Part shown: positions 26,328-34,274 of the stretch, one piece after another
How the letters are laid out: the number at the start of each line of letters is the position of its first letter
How positions within the stretch are numbered: the stretch's first letter is position 1
Notes under the pieces: model-generated
What the model was told of the DNA's origin: nothing
Database searches by the model: none
The model's input: only the letters and a program-made list of their open reading frames with translations
Position numbers and translations under genes: made by a program
From: Armatimonadota bacterium
GTDB taxonomy: Bacteria > Armatimonadota > Chthonomonadetes > Chthonomonadales > CAJBBX01
DNA: 35,642 bases
Assembly (NCBI GenBank): GCA_026392115.1
Contig: JAPLCQ010000122.1
Coordinates: forward strand, 1-35,642
Direction of reading: 5' to 3'

Positions 26328-26900
26328 CTATCCGACAGGACTCGGTCGCGGTGACGCCGGCCGGTTCACGCGGCGCGGCGCCAGCTCGCTGTTCCATGCG
26401 GCCAGGTTCACGACCACAACCGGCATGGGGCGACCCAGACCGGCCAGATGCTGCTCGATCAGGTTCGCGGCCGTCTGGCTGATGACGGCGTCGAACGAGG
26501 GATCGGAAACGGCGATCAGGACGACCAGGGTCACCGCCGGCGCGGCGGGCAAGCCGTAGACCGAGCCCGGTATCCCGGTCTCCTCAAGGCGCTCAATGCT
26601 GTTCACGGCCAAGCGTGCGAACTCGTTGGGGAAGTCGCGCGAGGATAGCTCGGCTAGAATGCGGGCGGCGTGAGGCAGGCCGGCGGCCGGCGGGTGCAGC
26701 ATCGCCCCTGAGCATTCGGGGTCCTTCAGCTCGCACAGGAACATGCGGGTGGGCTCGCACCAGACCCAGTCAGCCTTGGGGCCTTCCCACCCGGCCGTCC
26801 AAGGCGCACTCCCGTCATCGATATGGAATGCCGCGACCGCGGCCGGCAGCGTGATCTCAAGTCCGCCGTCCCGAAGGCTGATGGCCGCGTGGCTACGCAC
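26328..26900 (-). CDS. Small PD-(D/E)xK-like protein paired with AAA ATPase
   Basis: A 190-residue protein with no signal peptide. I do not know a named family. The segment KADWVWCEPTRMFLCELKD has Asp44, then Glu57-Leu-Lys59 after a hydrophobic strand, the spacing of a PD-(D/E)xK nuclease core (D, 12 residues, ExK). The region before it (LEITLPAAVAAFHIDD) and the following strand-rich part (AVTLVVLIAVSDPSF; MPVVVVNLAAWN) fit a small alpha/beta fold. The start is a GTG overlapping the TAG of the frame-corrected ATPase gene by 8 nt, so the two are almost certainly made together. Such ATPase/nuclease-like pairs occur in anti-phage modules; that role here is inference. Confidence 0.65.
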   Translation of the reverse strand: MRSHAAISLRDGGLEITLPAAVAAFHIDDGSAPWTAGWEGPKADWVWCEPTRMFLCELKDPECSGAMLHPPAAGLPHAARILAELSSRDFPNEFARLAVNSIERLEETGIPGSVYGLPAAPAVTLVVLIAVSDPSFDAVISQTAANLIEQHLAGLGRPMPVVVVNLAAWNSELAPRRVNRPASPRPSPVG

Positions 26901-27901
26901 CGACCGCGTCCCGGACCGTGCGCCTGTAAATCCGTTCGTACTCCGATAGGATCGGGTTGGGGCTCAAGTCGGCCAAACCGGTCGGTAGCCTGCACCCGCA
27001 CTCCATCGGAGGGTGTACGCTCCAGCGCAAAGAGGCGCAGTCCGGCCCGTTGGTCGACGGCATGGAACTCCAGCTCACGTATGAGGGGATAGGAGTGCGT
27101 CGCGATATGGACCTGGGTCCCGGCCACCGCCAGCTGACAGACAATATCGGCTACGATGGGCAGCATCGCAGGGTTGAGGCCTGCCTCGGGCTCATCCCAG
27201 TAGAGCACGCTCCCCCGAGAGAGGCTGCCGTTCCGGATCAGCGTCCATAGCAGGCCCAGCTTCCGCCAACCCTCCGCCACCAGCGGGAACTCGATCTGGC
27301 CCGCGCTGTCCTTCAGGTAGAAGCGGCCTGCCTTGCTTCGGGTCACGCGACCTTCCATGTGGCGCTGCAGGGCACGCAACAGGCCTTGCTGCGAAGTCGG
27401 GACGGGCCCCGGCCCCACGTCCGGCACCGCTATGAGAAGCAGGTCGCGGTACGTAACATCGAAGTCGGCCCAGCGGTTCTCATAGGCTTCGATGAACCGG
27501 ACCGAGTGGCCGAGGATGTCCTTGGCCGGGATGAAGACCGGAGAAAGAACCATCGGCCAGATGCGCTCAACCGGGAGCTTCTTCGTCAGCCTGCTGAGAT
27601 CGAAGCTCAGCGTCTTGCGGCGCCACTTTGCCGAGACCGCACAGTGGTCGTTGCCGGCCTTTCGCCTCACCAGCCTGCCCAGAGCGTCCGGGCAGAACAC
27701 CGCCATCAGCGTGCGATCCAGTTCCTCGACACGTTGTGGGTCCGGCGCCAGGTGTTGGTGCTTCTGCATAGCGTAGAGCAGCTTGAGGATGTGGGTCTTG
27801 CCTGTGCCGTTCGCACCCGTGTAGACATTGACCCCTCCGGTGAAGTCGAGGTCGGCGTCCTTGAACACAGTGAAGTTGCGCAGTGAGAGGTTGTCGTACA
27901 T
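26893..27901 (-). CDS. AAA ATPase (AAA_15/AAA_21, OLD/RecF-like), frameshifted near its 3' end
   Basis: About 335 residues after frame correction. ABC/SMC-type ATPase motifs are clear: Walker A GANGTGKT at residues 29-36 after SLRNFTVFKDADLDF, Walker B SVLYWDEPEAGLNP, and the His switch in QVHIATHSYPLIREL. The frame as given runs on to 26726 with non-protein-like sequence. An extra base in the 26971-26977 stretch (GGCCAAA on the plus strand) explains this. Removing one G gives ATDRFADLSPNPILSEYER, ending in AVRDAVGA at a TAG that overlaps the partner gene by 8 nt. The ATG has AGAGG six bases upstream. Alone it could be a RecF-like repair ATPase; the partner favours a defence-like module. Confidence 0.82.
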
Positions 27902-28050
27902 GCGCTGCCTCTATGCCTCGGTGCGCCGCGGTTCACGGGCGGCCGGTTGATGGAACCTTGCATCCGCGCGTAGTGTAGCATTCGTGCGGTCGCATCCCGC
28001 GAGCGGGCCATCGGACCGAAGCTCACCGGGTTCATGCGTCGCGCTGTGAA

Positions 28051-29160
28051 TCATCTCCCTCCCGCCTTCGGGATGCGGAGCGGCAGGTCCAGCCAGGCCA
28101 GGCCCACATCGCGGCGCATGTGGCTCCCGCCGTCGCCGCCCGGGGCGTCGTAGATCAGGGCGAGCCGGTTGCCGGCCTTCACCACCGAGGGGAGGCCGAT
28201 GCATCGGCGGCTCCAGGCGCAGTTGGCGCCGTCCAGCACCACGGCCTTGTTCGAGGGATTCCAGCGGTTCAGGTCCTTGGTCCAGTAGACCCAGACCGCG
28301 TCGGTGTACTCGTAGCCGTCGAGGCCGATGTGGTTGGTGAAGAGGTACCAGGTCTTGTCGGTCGGCTCGAAGTAGAGGGAGGTGTTCTCGATCTGTTCGG
28401 CGGGCGGCAGGATCGGCTTGTCGTCCAGCTTCCAGGGCGTGTTGAGGTCCTTCGTCCGCGCGATGGAGATCGTGCGATGGATGCCCGCCGCGTCGGTCGA
28501 GGCGGCGCTGAAGAACATGAGGTACTCGCCGCCGTGCTGGACGATGTGGCCGGGGCTGGCGGTGACGCTGTAGTACGTGCCCGGCACGCAGGCGAACGGC
28601 GTGACCCCCGGCTGCTTGGTCCATGGGCCTCCCGGCCCGGCGCCCGTGGCCTTGAGCGTCAGGTAGGGGAACGCCGGGATCAGGTCGGGCGCCGGCGACG
28701 TGTTCGGCGTGCCCAGGTAGAACATGTGCCACTTCCCGTTGTCCTGGTAGGTGACGCCGTAGGAGGCCGACCGCGAGTCCGGCTCGCCCGGCTTGCCGAA
28801 GTCCAGGATGGGGCCCTTCTTGGTCCAGTGGACGAGGTCGCGGCTGGTGGCGAGGCAGGAGAGCCAACCCCTGGGCCCGGCGCCGTCATAGTGCATGTAA
28901 TAGGTGTCGCCGGCCTTGAAGGCCCAGACGTCGCGGGCGCCCAGCTCGTCGCACCGGCCCGGTCCGTCGCCATGCTTCAGCACCACGCCCTGATCCCGCG
29001 CCTCCATCCGCAGGGCCGCAGCGGGCCGGCCATCGGGATAGGTCTTCGGGCCGGCCTGGGCCCATGTCGCGCCAATCCCGACAAGCGACATCAAAGCCAC
29101 CATGGCGACGACGCATAGGTGTTGCACAACGCGGTACGTGTCGAGATCGGCGGGGTTCAT
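28051..29160 (-). CDS. Secreted beta-propeller glycosidase-like protein, GH43-like
   Basis: A protein of about 369 residues. The ATG at 29160 has AGGAGG upstream; the in-frame ATG at 29181 lies inside the upstream element. The N-terminus is unusual: PADLDTYRVVQ comes before a hydrophobic signal segment (VAMVALMSLVGIGATWAQA). The mature part has propeller-blade sequences: DVWAFKAGDTYYMHYDGAG, SYGVTYQDNGKWHMFYLG, GGEYLMFFSAASTD and NTSLYFEPTDKTWYLFTNHI. These resemble GH43/GH32-type five-bladed propellers acting on arabinose-, xylose- or fructose-type glycans; the substrate is not assignable. It is followed after 149 nt by the ATPase gene. Confidence 0.82.
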   Translation of the reverse strand: MNPADLDTYRVVQHLCVVAMVALMSLVGIGATWAQAGPKTYPDGRPAAALRMEARDQGVVLKHGDGPGRCDELGARDVWAFKAGDTYYMHYDGAGPRGWLSCLATSRDLVHWTKKGPILDFGKPGEPDSRSASYGVTYQDNGKWHMFYLGTPNTSPAPDLIPAFPYLTLKATGAGPGGPWTKQPGVTPFACVPGTYYSVTASPGHIVQHGGEYLMFFSAASTDAAGIHRTISIARTKDLNTPWKLDDKPILPPAEQIENTSLYFEPTDKTWYLFTNHIGLDGYEYTDAVWVYWTKDLNRWNPSNKAVVLDGANCAWSRRCIGLPSVVKAGNRLALIYDAPGGDGGSHMRRDVGLAWLDLPLRIPKAGGR

Positions 29161-29180
29161 GGCGTTCTCCTCCTGATGCA

Positions 29181-29213
29181 CCTAGCTTAGGCGGCGGGAG
29201 GCGGAGTTCCTGC
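29181..29213 (-). promoter_or_regulatory. Upstream element copy A, before the propeller gene
   Basis: On the minus strand it begins GCAGGAAC at 29213 and ends CGCCTAAGCTAGG at 29181, 20 nt before the ATG, followed by GTGCATC and AGGAGGAG. It has the same length as copy B with five differences, all inside the spacer. The similarity continues into the coding region (PADLDTYRVVQ here, PADLAAYRVAQ at copy B). Confidence 0.6.
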
Positions 29214-29321
29214 TCGGAGCGGCGCGGCGGCGCGGGCCGTCCGTCGGCTATGATATCGGTGAGACCACCCGGGGCGCCGCCTCGGGCCGCCCGCGTTTGA
29301 CCGTAGGATGGGAGCCAACCG

Positions 29322-31799
29322 ATGAGCTTGCTGCGCCTGACCGGCCGTTCGACCCCCGCGCTCTTCGGCGCGACCGCCCTGGCGCTGCTGCTGGCCGCGC
29401 CGGCTGCGAGGACGCGGCCGCGCACGCCGGAGAGCCTGCTCGCCGACCCGGCGCTGCTGGCCCATCCCATCCTCTATGTGGTGCGGCCCCAGTACCGGCC
29501 CGACCACCACAGCACCGAGACCATGTTCCAGACCGGCGAGATCAACACCGGCAGCTTCGTGGGCGGCGGCGCGCTGAAGGTGCTGGACCCCGTGAGCCGG
29601 GCCACGCGCACGCTGGTCTCCGTGCCGCAGGGCATCGCCCGTGACCCCGAGGTGAGCTGGGACGGCCGCAGGGTCGTCTTCTCCCTTCGCCGCGACAAGG
29701 CCGACGACTACCACATCTGGGAGCTGGACCTGGCCCGGGCGCAGGTCGGCGGACCCATCGAGGTGGGGCCGCGCACGGGTGACGAGGCCTCCTGCCCCGA
29801 GCCGTTCGCGCCGGGCCTCAGGCGGCTCACCGGCGGCTCGGGCCTCTCCGATATCGACCCGGTCTACCTGCCCGACGGTCGCGTCCTCTTCAGCTCCACC
29901 CGCGAGCCCAAGGTCTGCCAGTGCAACCGGCATATCCAGGCCAACCTCTTCGTCATGCAGCCGGACGGCTCGCTCATGACCCAGATCGGCCGCAACACTC
30001 TCTTCGAGGGCCACCCCGCCGTCATGCCCGACGGCCGCATCCTCTATGAGCGCTGGGAGTATGTGGACAAGCACTTCGGGCCCGCGTTCGGGCTCTGGAC
30101 CTGCAACCAGGACGGCACTTCGCACACCGTCTTCTACGGCAACAACGCCTGGTCGCCGGGCGCGATCCTGGATGCGCGGCCCGTGCCCGGCACCCACAAA
30201 GTGCTGTGCACCTTCGGCTCCTGCCATGACCGGCCCTGGGGCGCCATCGCGCTGGTGGACGCCGCGCGGGGCCTCGACGGCCCTGCGCCGGTGGTCTGCT
30301 CCTGGCCTTCCGATATCCGCGGCTACCTGACCAACCGCCGCGACTACGGCGACGGCGCCGGCGGGCACCCCTCCGGCGGGCAGATCGACAACTTCGTGGG
30401 CATGCCGGGCAAGCGCGAGGACCCCTACCCGCTGAACGACCGGCTGATCCTCTTCAGCAAGCAGGTGCGCGGCGAGACCATGGGCCTCTTCGTGGCCGAC
30501 CTGGAGGGCGCCGAGACGCTCCTGCATCTGGAGGAGCCGGGCTGCTACGACCCCATGCCCATCATGGCCCGCCCCGTGCCGCCCATGGAGCCGGCCCGCG
30601 CCATGCCGGCCCAGGCGGAGGGGCTGATGTACGTGGCCGACGTCTACTCCGGCGACGCAATGACCGGCGTGCCGCGCGGCACGGTGAAGACGCTCCGCGT
30701 GGTCGAGGCGCCCGCCAAGCTCTTCTGGTCGGATGCCAATTGGGGGATCGACGCCACCCAGGCGCCGGCGCTCAACTGGAACTGCACCAGCAACAAGCGC
30801 ATCCTGGGCGACGTGCCGGTGGAGCGCGACGGATCCGTCTACTTCCGCGTGCCCGCTGATCGCTTCATCTACTTCCAGCTGCTGGACGCCGAGGGCATGA
30901 TGGTCCAGACCATGCGGAGCGGAGCCATGGTGCGCGGCGGCGAGAGGCAGGGGTGCGCCGGATGCCACGACAACCGGCGCGGAGCCCCGGCGCAACTCGC
31001 CCCGCGCCTGGCCATGCGTCGGCCGGCATCGACGCTGAAGCCCTGGTACGGCGCCGCGCGGGACTTCAACTACCTCACCGAGGTGCAGCCCGTCTTCGAC
31101 CGCCACTGCGTCCGGTGCCACGACTTCGGGCAGCCCGCGGGCAGGAAGCTGAATCTGGCCGGCGACGTGGGCAACGCCTTCAACACCAGCTACCTGGAGT
31201 TGCGCGCCAGGTCGGCCCTCCGATGGTACTCCGAGCCCGCCGGCCCGCCGCGCCTGCTGGTGAAGGCGGTCGACGACGGCCCGGCCGAAATCCTGCCGCC
31301 GTACGCCTGGGGCGCGAGACGGAGCCGGCTGGTGTCGGTCCTCAAGTCCGGGCATGAGGGCGTGCGGCTCAGCGGCGAGGAGATGGACCGGATCATCACC
31401 TGGATCGACATGAACGCCCCTTACTACGGCTCCTACGCCACGCAGTTCGGCGGCAATGCCTTCGGTCGGGCGCCCATCACGCCGGACCGGATGCGCCGCC
31501 TGGGCGAGCTGACCGGCGTCCGCGTGGGAGACCAGGGGGCCGAACAGGTCGCGTCTCTGGTGAGCTACACGCGGCCGGAGAAGAGCCCCTGCCTCGACCA
31601 GCTCCGCATCGATGACCCGCGCCGGGCCGAGGCGCTGGAGATCATCCGGCAGGGCGCGGCCATCCTGGCGGCCTCGCCCAGGGCCGATATGCCGGGCTTC
31701 AAGCTCTCGGGCGTCGACTGCCAACGTCAGGCCAAGTGGGACGCCCACGAGGCCGCCATGCGCCGAAACGCCCTCCGCCGCGCTCCGGCGTCGCACTGA
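29322..31799 (+). CDS. HzsA-like secreted diheme protein
   Basis: This 825-residue protein resembles the hydrazine-synthase alpha-subunit-like family that is widespread in glycan-degrading bacteria unrelated to anammox. It starts at the ATG with GGGAG 7 nt upstream and a signal segment (LFGATALALLLAAPAA). A WD/PQQ-propeller-like N-terminal part follows (GLSDIDPVYLPDGRVLFSST; NTLFEGHPAVMPDGRILYER). Two CxxCH heme sites are present, CAGCH at residue 545 and CVRCH at 596, followed by a tail that includes MDRIITWIDMNAPYYGSY. It would be periplasmic or secreted and redox-active. No hydrazine synthase beta or gamma partner is nearby, so anammox chemistry is unlikely. Its partner and substrate are unknown. 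Confidence 0.88.
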   Translation: MSLLRLTGRSTPALFGATALALLLAAPAARTRPRTPESLLADPALLAHPILYVVRPQYRPDHHSTETMFQTGEINTGSFVGGGALKVLDPVSRATRTLVSVPQGIARDPEVSWDGRRVVFSLRRDKADDYHIWELDLARAQVGGPIEVGPRTGDEASCPEPFAPGLRRLTGGSGLSDIDPVYLPDGRVLFSSTREPKVCQCNRHIQANLFVMQPDGSLMTQIGRNTLFEGHPAVMPDGRILYERWEYVDKHFGPAFGLWTCNQDGTSHTVFYGNNAWSPGAILDARPVPGTHKVLCTFGSCHDRPWGAIALVDAARGLDGPAPVVCSWPSDIRGYLTNRRDYGDGAGGHPSGGQIDNFVGMPGKREDPYPLNDRLILFSKQVRGETMGLFVADLEGAETLLHLEEPGCYDPMPIMARPVPPMEPARAMPAQAEGLMYVADVYSGDAMTGVPRGTVKTLRVVEAPAKLFWSDANWGIDATQAPALNWNCTSNKRILGDVPVERDGSVYFRVPADRFIYFQLLDAEGMMVQTMRSGAMVRGGERQGCAGCHDNRRGAPAQLAPRLAMRRPASTLKPWYGAARDFNYLTEVQPVFDRHCVRCHDFGQPAGRKLNLAGDVGNAFNTSYLELRARSALRWYSEPAGPPRLLVKAVDDGPAEILPPYAWGARRSRLVSVLKSGHEGVRLSGEEMDRIITWIDMNAPYYGSYATQFGGNAFGRAPITPDRMRRLGELTGVRVGDQGAEQVASLVSYTRPEKSPCLDQLRIDDPRRAEALEIIRQGAAILAASPRADMPGFKLSGVDCQRQAKWDAHEAAMRRNALRRAPASH

Positions 31800-31818
31800 G
31801 GAGGGCCACACCGCCACA

Positions 31819-31863
31819 CGGTCAGTCCACTTGACCCAACTGACCGTGTTGGTCGTGCTGACC
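31819..31863. repeat. Degenerate 9-bp-period repeat upstream of the second esterase
   Basis: Five consecutive 9-bp units, such as CACTTGACC (31828), CAACTGACC (31837) and GTGCTGACC (31855), each end in TGACC or a close variant. It lies 19 nt after the stop of the HzsA-like gene. It has the same period as the repeat at 19730-19774 but a different unit. Confidence 0.6.
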
Positions 31864-31921
31864 TCGTGTTCAAACGGCCCATTGGGGGGCCGCCGGCTCT
31901 GCCGCAAGACGCCTGCCGAGG

Positions 31922-32047
31922 ATGATCCGCCATTGCCTGTTCGAGACGCTGGAGAAGGCCGTCGAGGGAGCGAAGGCGTTCAGCTCGGGGCCATGGGAGC
32001 CGGGTCCATACTTCGTGGCAGAGGTCTATCGGAGGAGGCGCGCCTGA
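31922..32047 (+). CDS. Possible 41-residue ORF coupled to the esterase start
   Basis: The ATG at 31922 opens MIRHCLFETLEKAVEGAKAF, a plausible helix, and ends at a TGA whose A is the first base of the esterase ATG (TGATG). Such a junction is typical of coupled translation. The ribosome-binding site is poor (GAGG directly before the ATG), so it may be a leader peptide, a gene remnant or chance. Confidence 0.25.
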   Translation: MIRHCLFETLEKAVEGAKAFSSGPWEPGPYFVAEVYRRRRA

Positions 32048-34203
32048 TGTTCGAACGCAGTGCAGTGGTTGGTTTCGCAGGCGTAGCGCTGGCCCTCCTT
32101 GCCTCCCTCTCGACTGCCCTCGCCCAGGCTCCCGTCGACCTTCGCCTCGGCGCCTTGCGCGGGGAGCGCATCGAGGCCCGCTCCGGCGCCGATGTGGGCC
32201 GCCTCGAGATGCGCGCCGACCGGGGTGCGAAGGTCCGGCTCACCGGCGACGGCGGTATCGTCTTCTCCGGGCACCAGTACTCCGAGACGCTGGCCACCCT
32301 CGCGCCGAAGACCGGGATCGACCCCGCCGGCTTCGTGTTCCAGACGCGCTTCGCCCTGACCCAGCCGCCCGGGTTCTACGGGCACCTGCTCTTCCTCTCG
32401 CCGCGCGTGGGCGACGGCCCGGACGCGCCCGCCTATCGCATCTCGTACCGGTTCGTCGGCGCCTGCCCGCTGGCCTGGAACAACACCGGGTTCTACCTGA
32501 CCAACACGGCCGGCGAGGCCTACCGCAAGGATCCGTTGAGCTGCATTCCGATCGCGGGCTCGCCCTATCGGCTGGTCTACGGACGCACCTACATCGCAAC
32601 GACGGCGATCCGCGACACGCCCGCCGGCGTGAGCATTCGGTTCTTCCTGCACGATACGACGCGCCAGGGCGACGATGAGAAGCCGCTGTTCGAGTTTACC
32701 GACGCCGACAGCGGGAGGCTCACCGGCGGGACGCTCAGGATACAGGTCGGGAGCGGCGGACTCGTCTATCCGGCGGCGCCGGTCTGGTTCGGCGGCATGC
32801 GTCTGCTCCCGTTGGCGCAACTCGATGCGGCGCTCCGCGATCGGACCCGGGAGCCCGAGCCTGCGGCCTCGGACCTGGCGGCGCCCGTCCCGGCCCAGGG
32901 CACCGCGCTGCCCAACCTCTTCACCGACGGCATGGTGCTGCAGCGCGGCAAGCCCATCCGGGTCTGGGGCAGGGGCATCGATGGGGACCGGGTGACCGTG
33001 CGCCTCGCGGGCAGGTCCGCCGGCGCCCTGGTCGCTGGTGGGCGATGGCGTGTGGACCTGAAGCCGCTGCCGGCGGGCGGTCCGCATACGCTCACCGTGT
33101 CGGGCCGCGACCTGACCATCACCGTCAAGGATGTGCTGATCGGCGAGGTGTGGGTGCTCGGAGGCCAGTCGAACATGGGCTGGCCGCTCAGCGCGACCAC
33201 GGAAGCGGACACCGAACTGCCGCGCGCCGACTTCCCCGGCATCCGGATCTTCGGGGGCTGGCACCCCAGCGCCGATGAGCCGCAGTTCGACCTCGGCGGC
33301 GGGACGTGGAAGAGGGTATCGCCCGCTCTGAACGGGTACTACTCGGCGGTCGGCTACTACTTCGCCAAGGCGCTCCACCAGAAGCTAGGAGTGCCGATAG
33401 GCCTGCTCGACACCTCCACCCCGGCTACCGGCATCGAGTGCTGGATGAGCGCCGCTGCTGCCGCGGAGGTCTGGGGACCCGCAGTCTCGCAGCCGGTGGA
33501 CCGCTTCCCGGTCGGCATGCAGGACCCGGCCTGCTACTACAACGGCAAGGTGGCCCCGGTGATGCCGACCGGTATCGCGGGCATCATCTGGTACCAGGGC
33601 GACGGCAGTTCACCGGAGACGGGCGCCGCCTACCGACGGACCATCCCGGCGCTCATCCGCGACTGGCGCAGAGGCTTCGCGCAGGGCGACCCGCCCTTCC
33701 TCGTGGTCCAGATACCGCGCTTCGAGGGCTGTTCGCCGGAGATGCGCGAGTCGCAGGCGCTGGCCGTGCAGGGCGCTCGAAACGCCGGCCTCGCGGTGAC
33801 GCTCGACACCGGCGATGCAAAGGACATCCACCCTCGGAACAAGCGGCCGGTGGGCGAGCGCCTGGCGCTGCTGGCCCGCGCGTTGGCGTACGGCGAGCGC
33901 ATCGAGGCCGCGGGGCCGGTCTATCGCTCGATGGTGGTGAAGGGCGGCAGGGCTCTGCTCACGTTCGGCCATGCCGGGCGGGGGCTACGCCTGGACGGCG
34001 CTCAGGGGTTCGAGGTGCGCGGCGCTACCGGCGGCTACGGGCCGGCCCGGGCCGAGGTGATCGGCAGGAATCGGCTGGCCGTCTGGAGCGACGCGGTCCC
34101 ACAGCCCGTGGCCGTTCGCTACGCCTGGGCGCCCGTTCCCGAGGTCAGCCTGACCAACAGTGCGGTCCTACTCGCCGGCCCCTTCCGCACCCGGCCCGAC
34201 TGA
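32047..34203 (+). CDS. Sialate O-acetylesterase with extra N-terminal domain
   Basis: 718 residues, starting at the ATG with GGAGGAG upstream and a signal peptide (VVGFAGVALALLASLSTALAQA). Residues about 25-255 form a separate beta-rich domain, perhaps a jelly-roll carbohydrate-binding fold (YFVGACP-like region near SYRFVGACPLAWNNTGF). The esterase part follows: FTDGMVLQRGKPIRVWGRG, the nucleophile Ser375 in LGGQSNMGWPL, then GIIWYQGDGSS and the catalytic Asp593/His595 in DIHPRNK. The usual WYQGES block here reads WYQGDG, a change from the left-end esterase. It would de-acetylate sialic acid or other acetylated glycans outside the cytoplasm. It probably starts its own transcript or reads through from the HzsA-like gene 247 nt upstream. 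Confidence 0.9.
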   Translation: MFERSAVVGFAGVALALLASLSTALAQAPVDLRLGALRGERIEARSGADVGRLEMRADRGAKVRLTGDGGIVFSGHQYSETLATLAPKTGIDPAGFVFQTRFALTQPPGFYGHLLFLSPRVGDGPDAPAYRISYRFVGACPLAWNNTGFYLTNTAGEAYRKDPLSCIPIAGSPYRLVYGRTYIATTAIRDTPAGVSIRFFLHDTTRQGDDEKPLFEFTDADSGRLTGGTLRIQVGSGGLVYPAAPVWFGGMRLLPLAQLDAALRDRTREPEPAASDLAAPVPAQGTALPNLFTDGMVLQRGKPIRVWGRGIDGDRVTVRLAGRSAGALVAGGRWRVDLKPLPAGGPHTLTVSGRDLTITVKDVLIGEVWVLGGQSNMGWPLSATTEADTELPRADFPGIRIFGGWHPSADEPQFDLGGGTWKRVSPALNGYYSAVGYYFAKALHQKLGVPIGLLDTSTPATGIECWMSAAAAAEVWGPAVSQPVDRFPVGMQDPACYYNGKVAPVMPTGIAGIIWYQGDGSSPETGAAYRRTIPALIRDWRRGFAQGDPPFLVVQIPRFEGCSPEMRESQALAVQGARNAGLAVTLDTGDAKDIHPRNKRPVGERLALLARALAYGERIEAAGPVYRSMVVKGGRALLTFGHAGRGLRLDGAQGFEVRGATGGYGPARAEVIGRNRLAVWSDAVPQPVAVRYAWAPVPEVSLTNSAVLLAGPFRTRPD

Positions 34204-34239
34204 CGCGGGGCTGAGGCAGGGACTACGGGGGCCCTATCC

Positions 34240-34268
34240 TTGAAATCTGTGCGGTCATCGCTCATAAT
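34240..34268 (+). promoter_or_regulatory. Sigma-70-type promoter predicting a leaderless transcript
   Basis: TTGAAA at 34240-34245 and CATAAT at 34263-34268 are 17 nt apart. The following ATG begins at 34275, where transcription would start. No Shine-Dalgarno sequence lies between them. Confidence 0.55.
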
Positions 34269-34274
34269 ACGCGC

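Noticed and set aside
27960-27990. TACACT (minus strand) as a -10 box for the ATPase gene
   Set aside because: No acceptable -35 box lies 16-18 nt upstream, so the evidence is too weak.
29245-29262. TATGAT as a -10 box for the HzsA-like gene
   Set aside because: There is no -35-like sequence at the right distance, so it is not listed as a promoter.
29322-31799. Hydrazine synthase (anammox) function
   Set aside because: There are no beta or gamma subunits and no other nitrogen genes, and the family is broad outside anammox bacteria.
29187-31907. A 906-residue minus-strand open frame opposite the HzsA-like gene
   Set aside because: Same shadow pattern, with low-complexity composition. The plus strand has heme motifs and a signal peptide.
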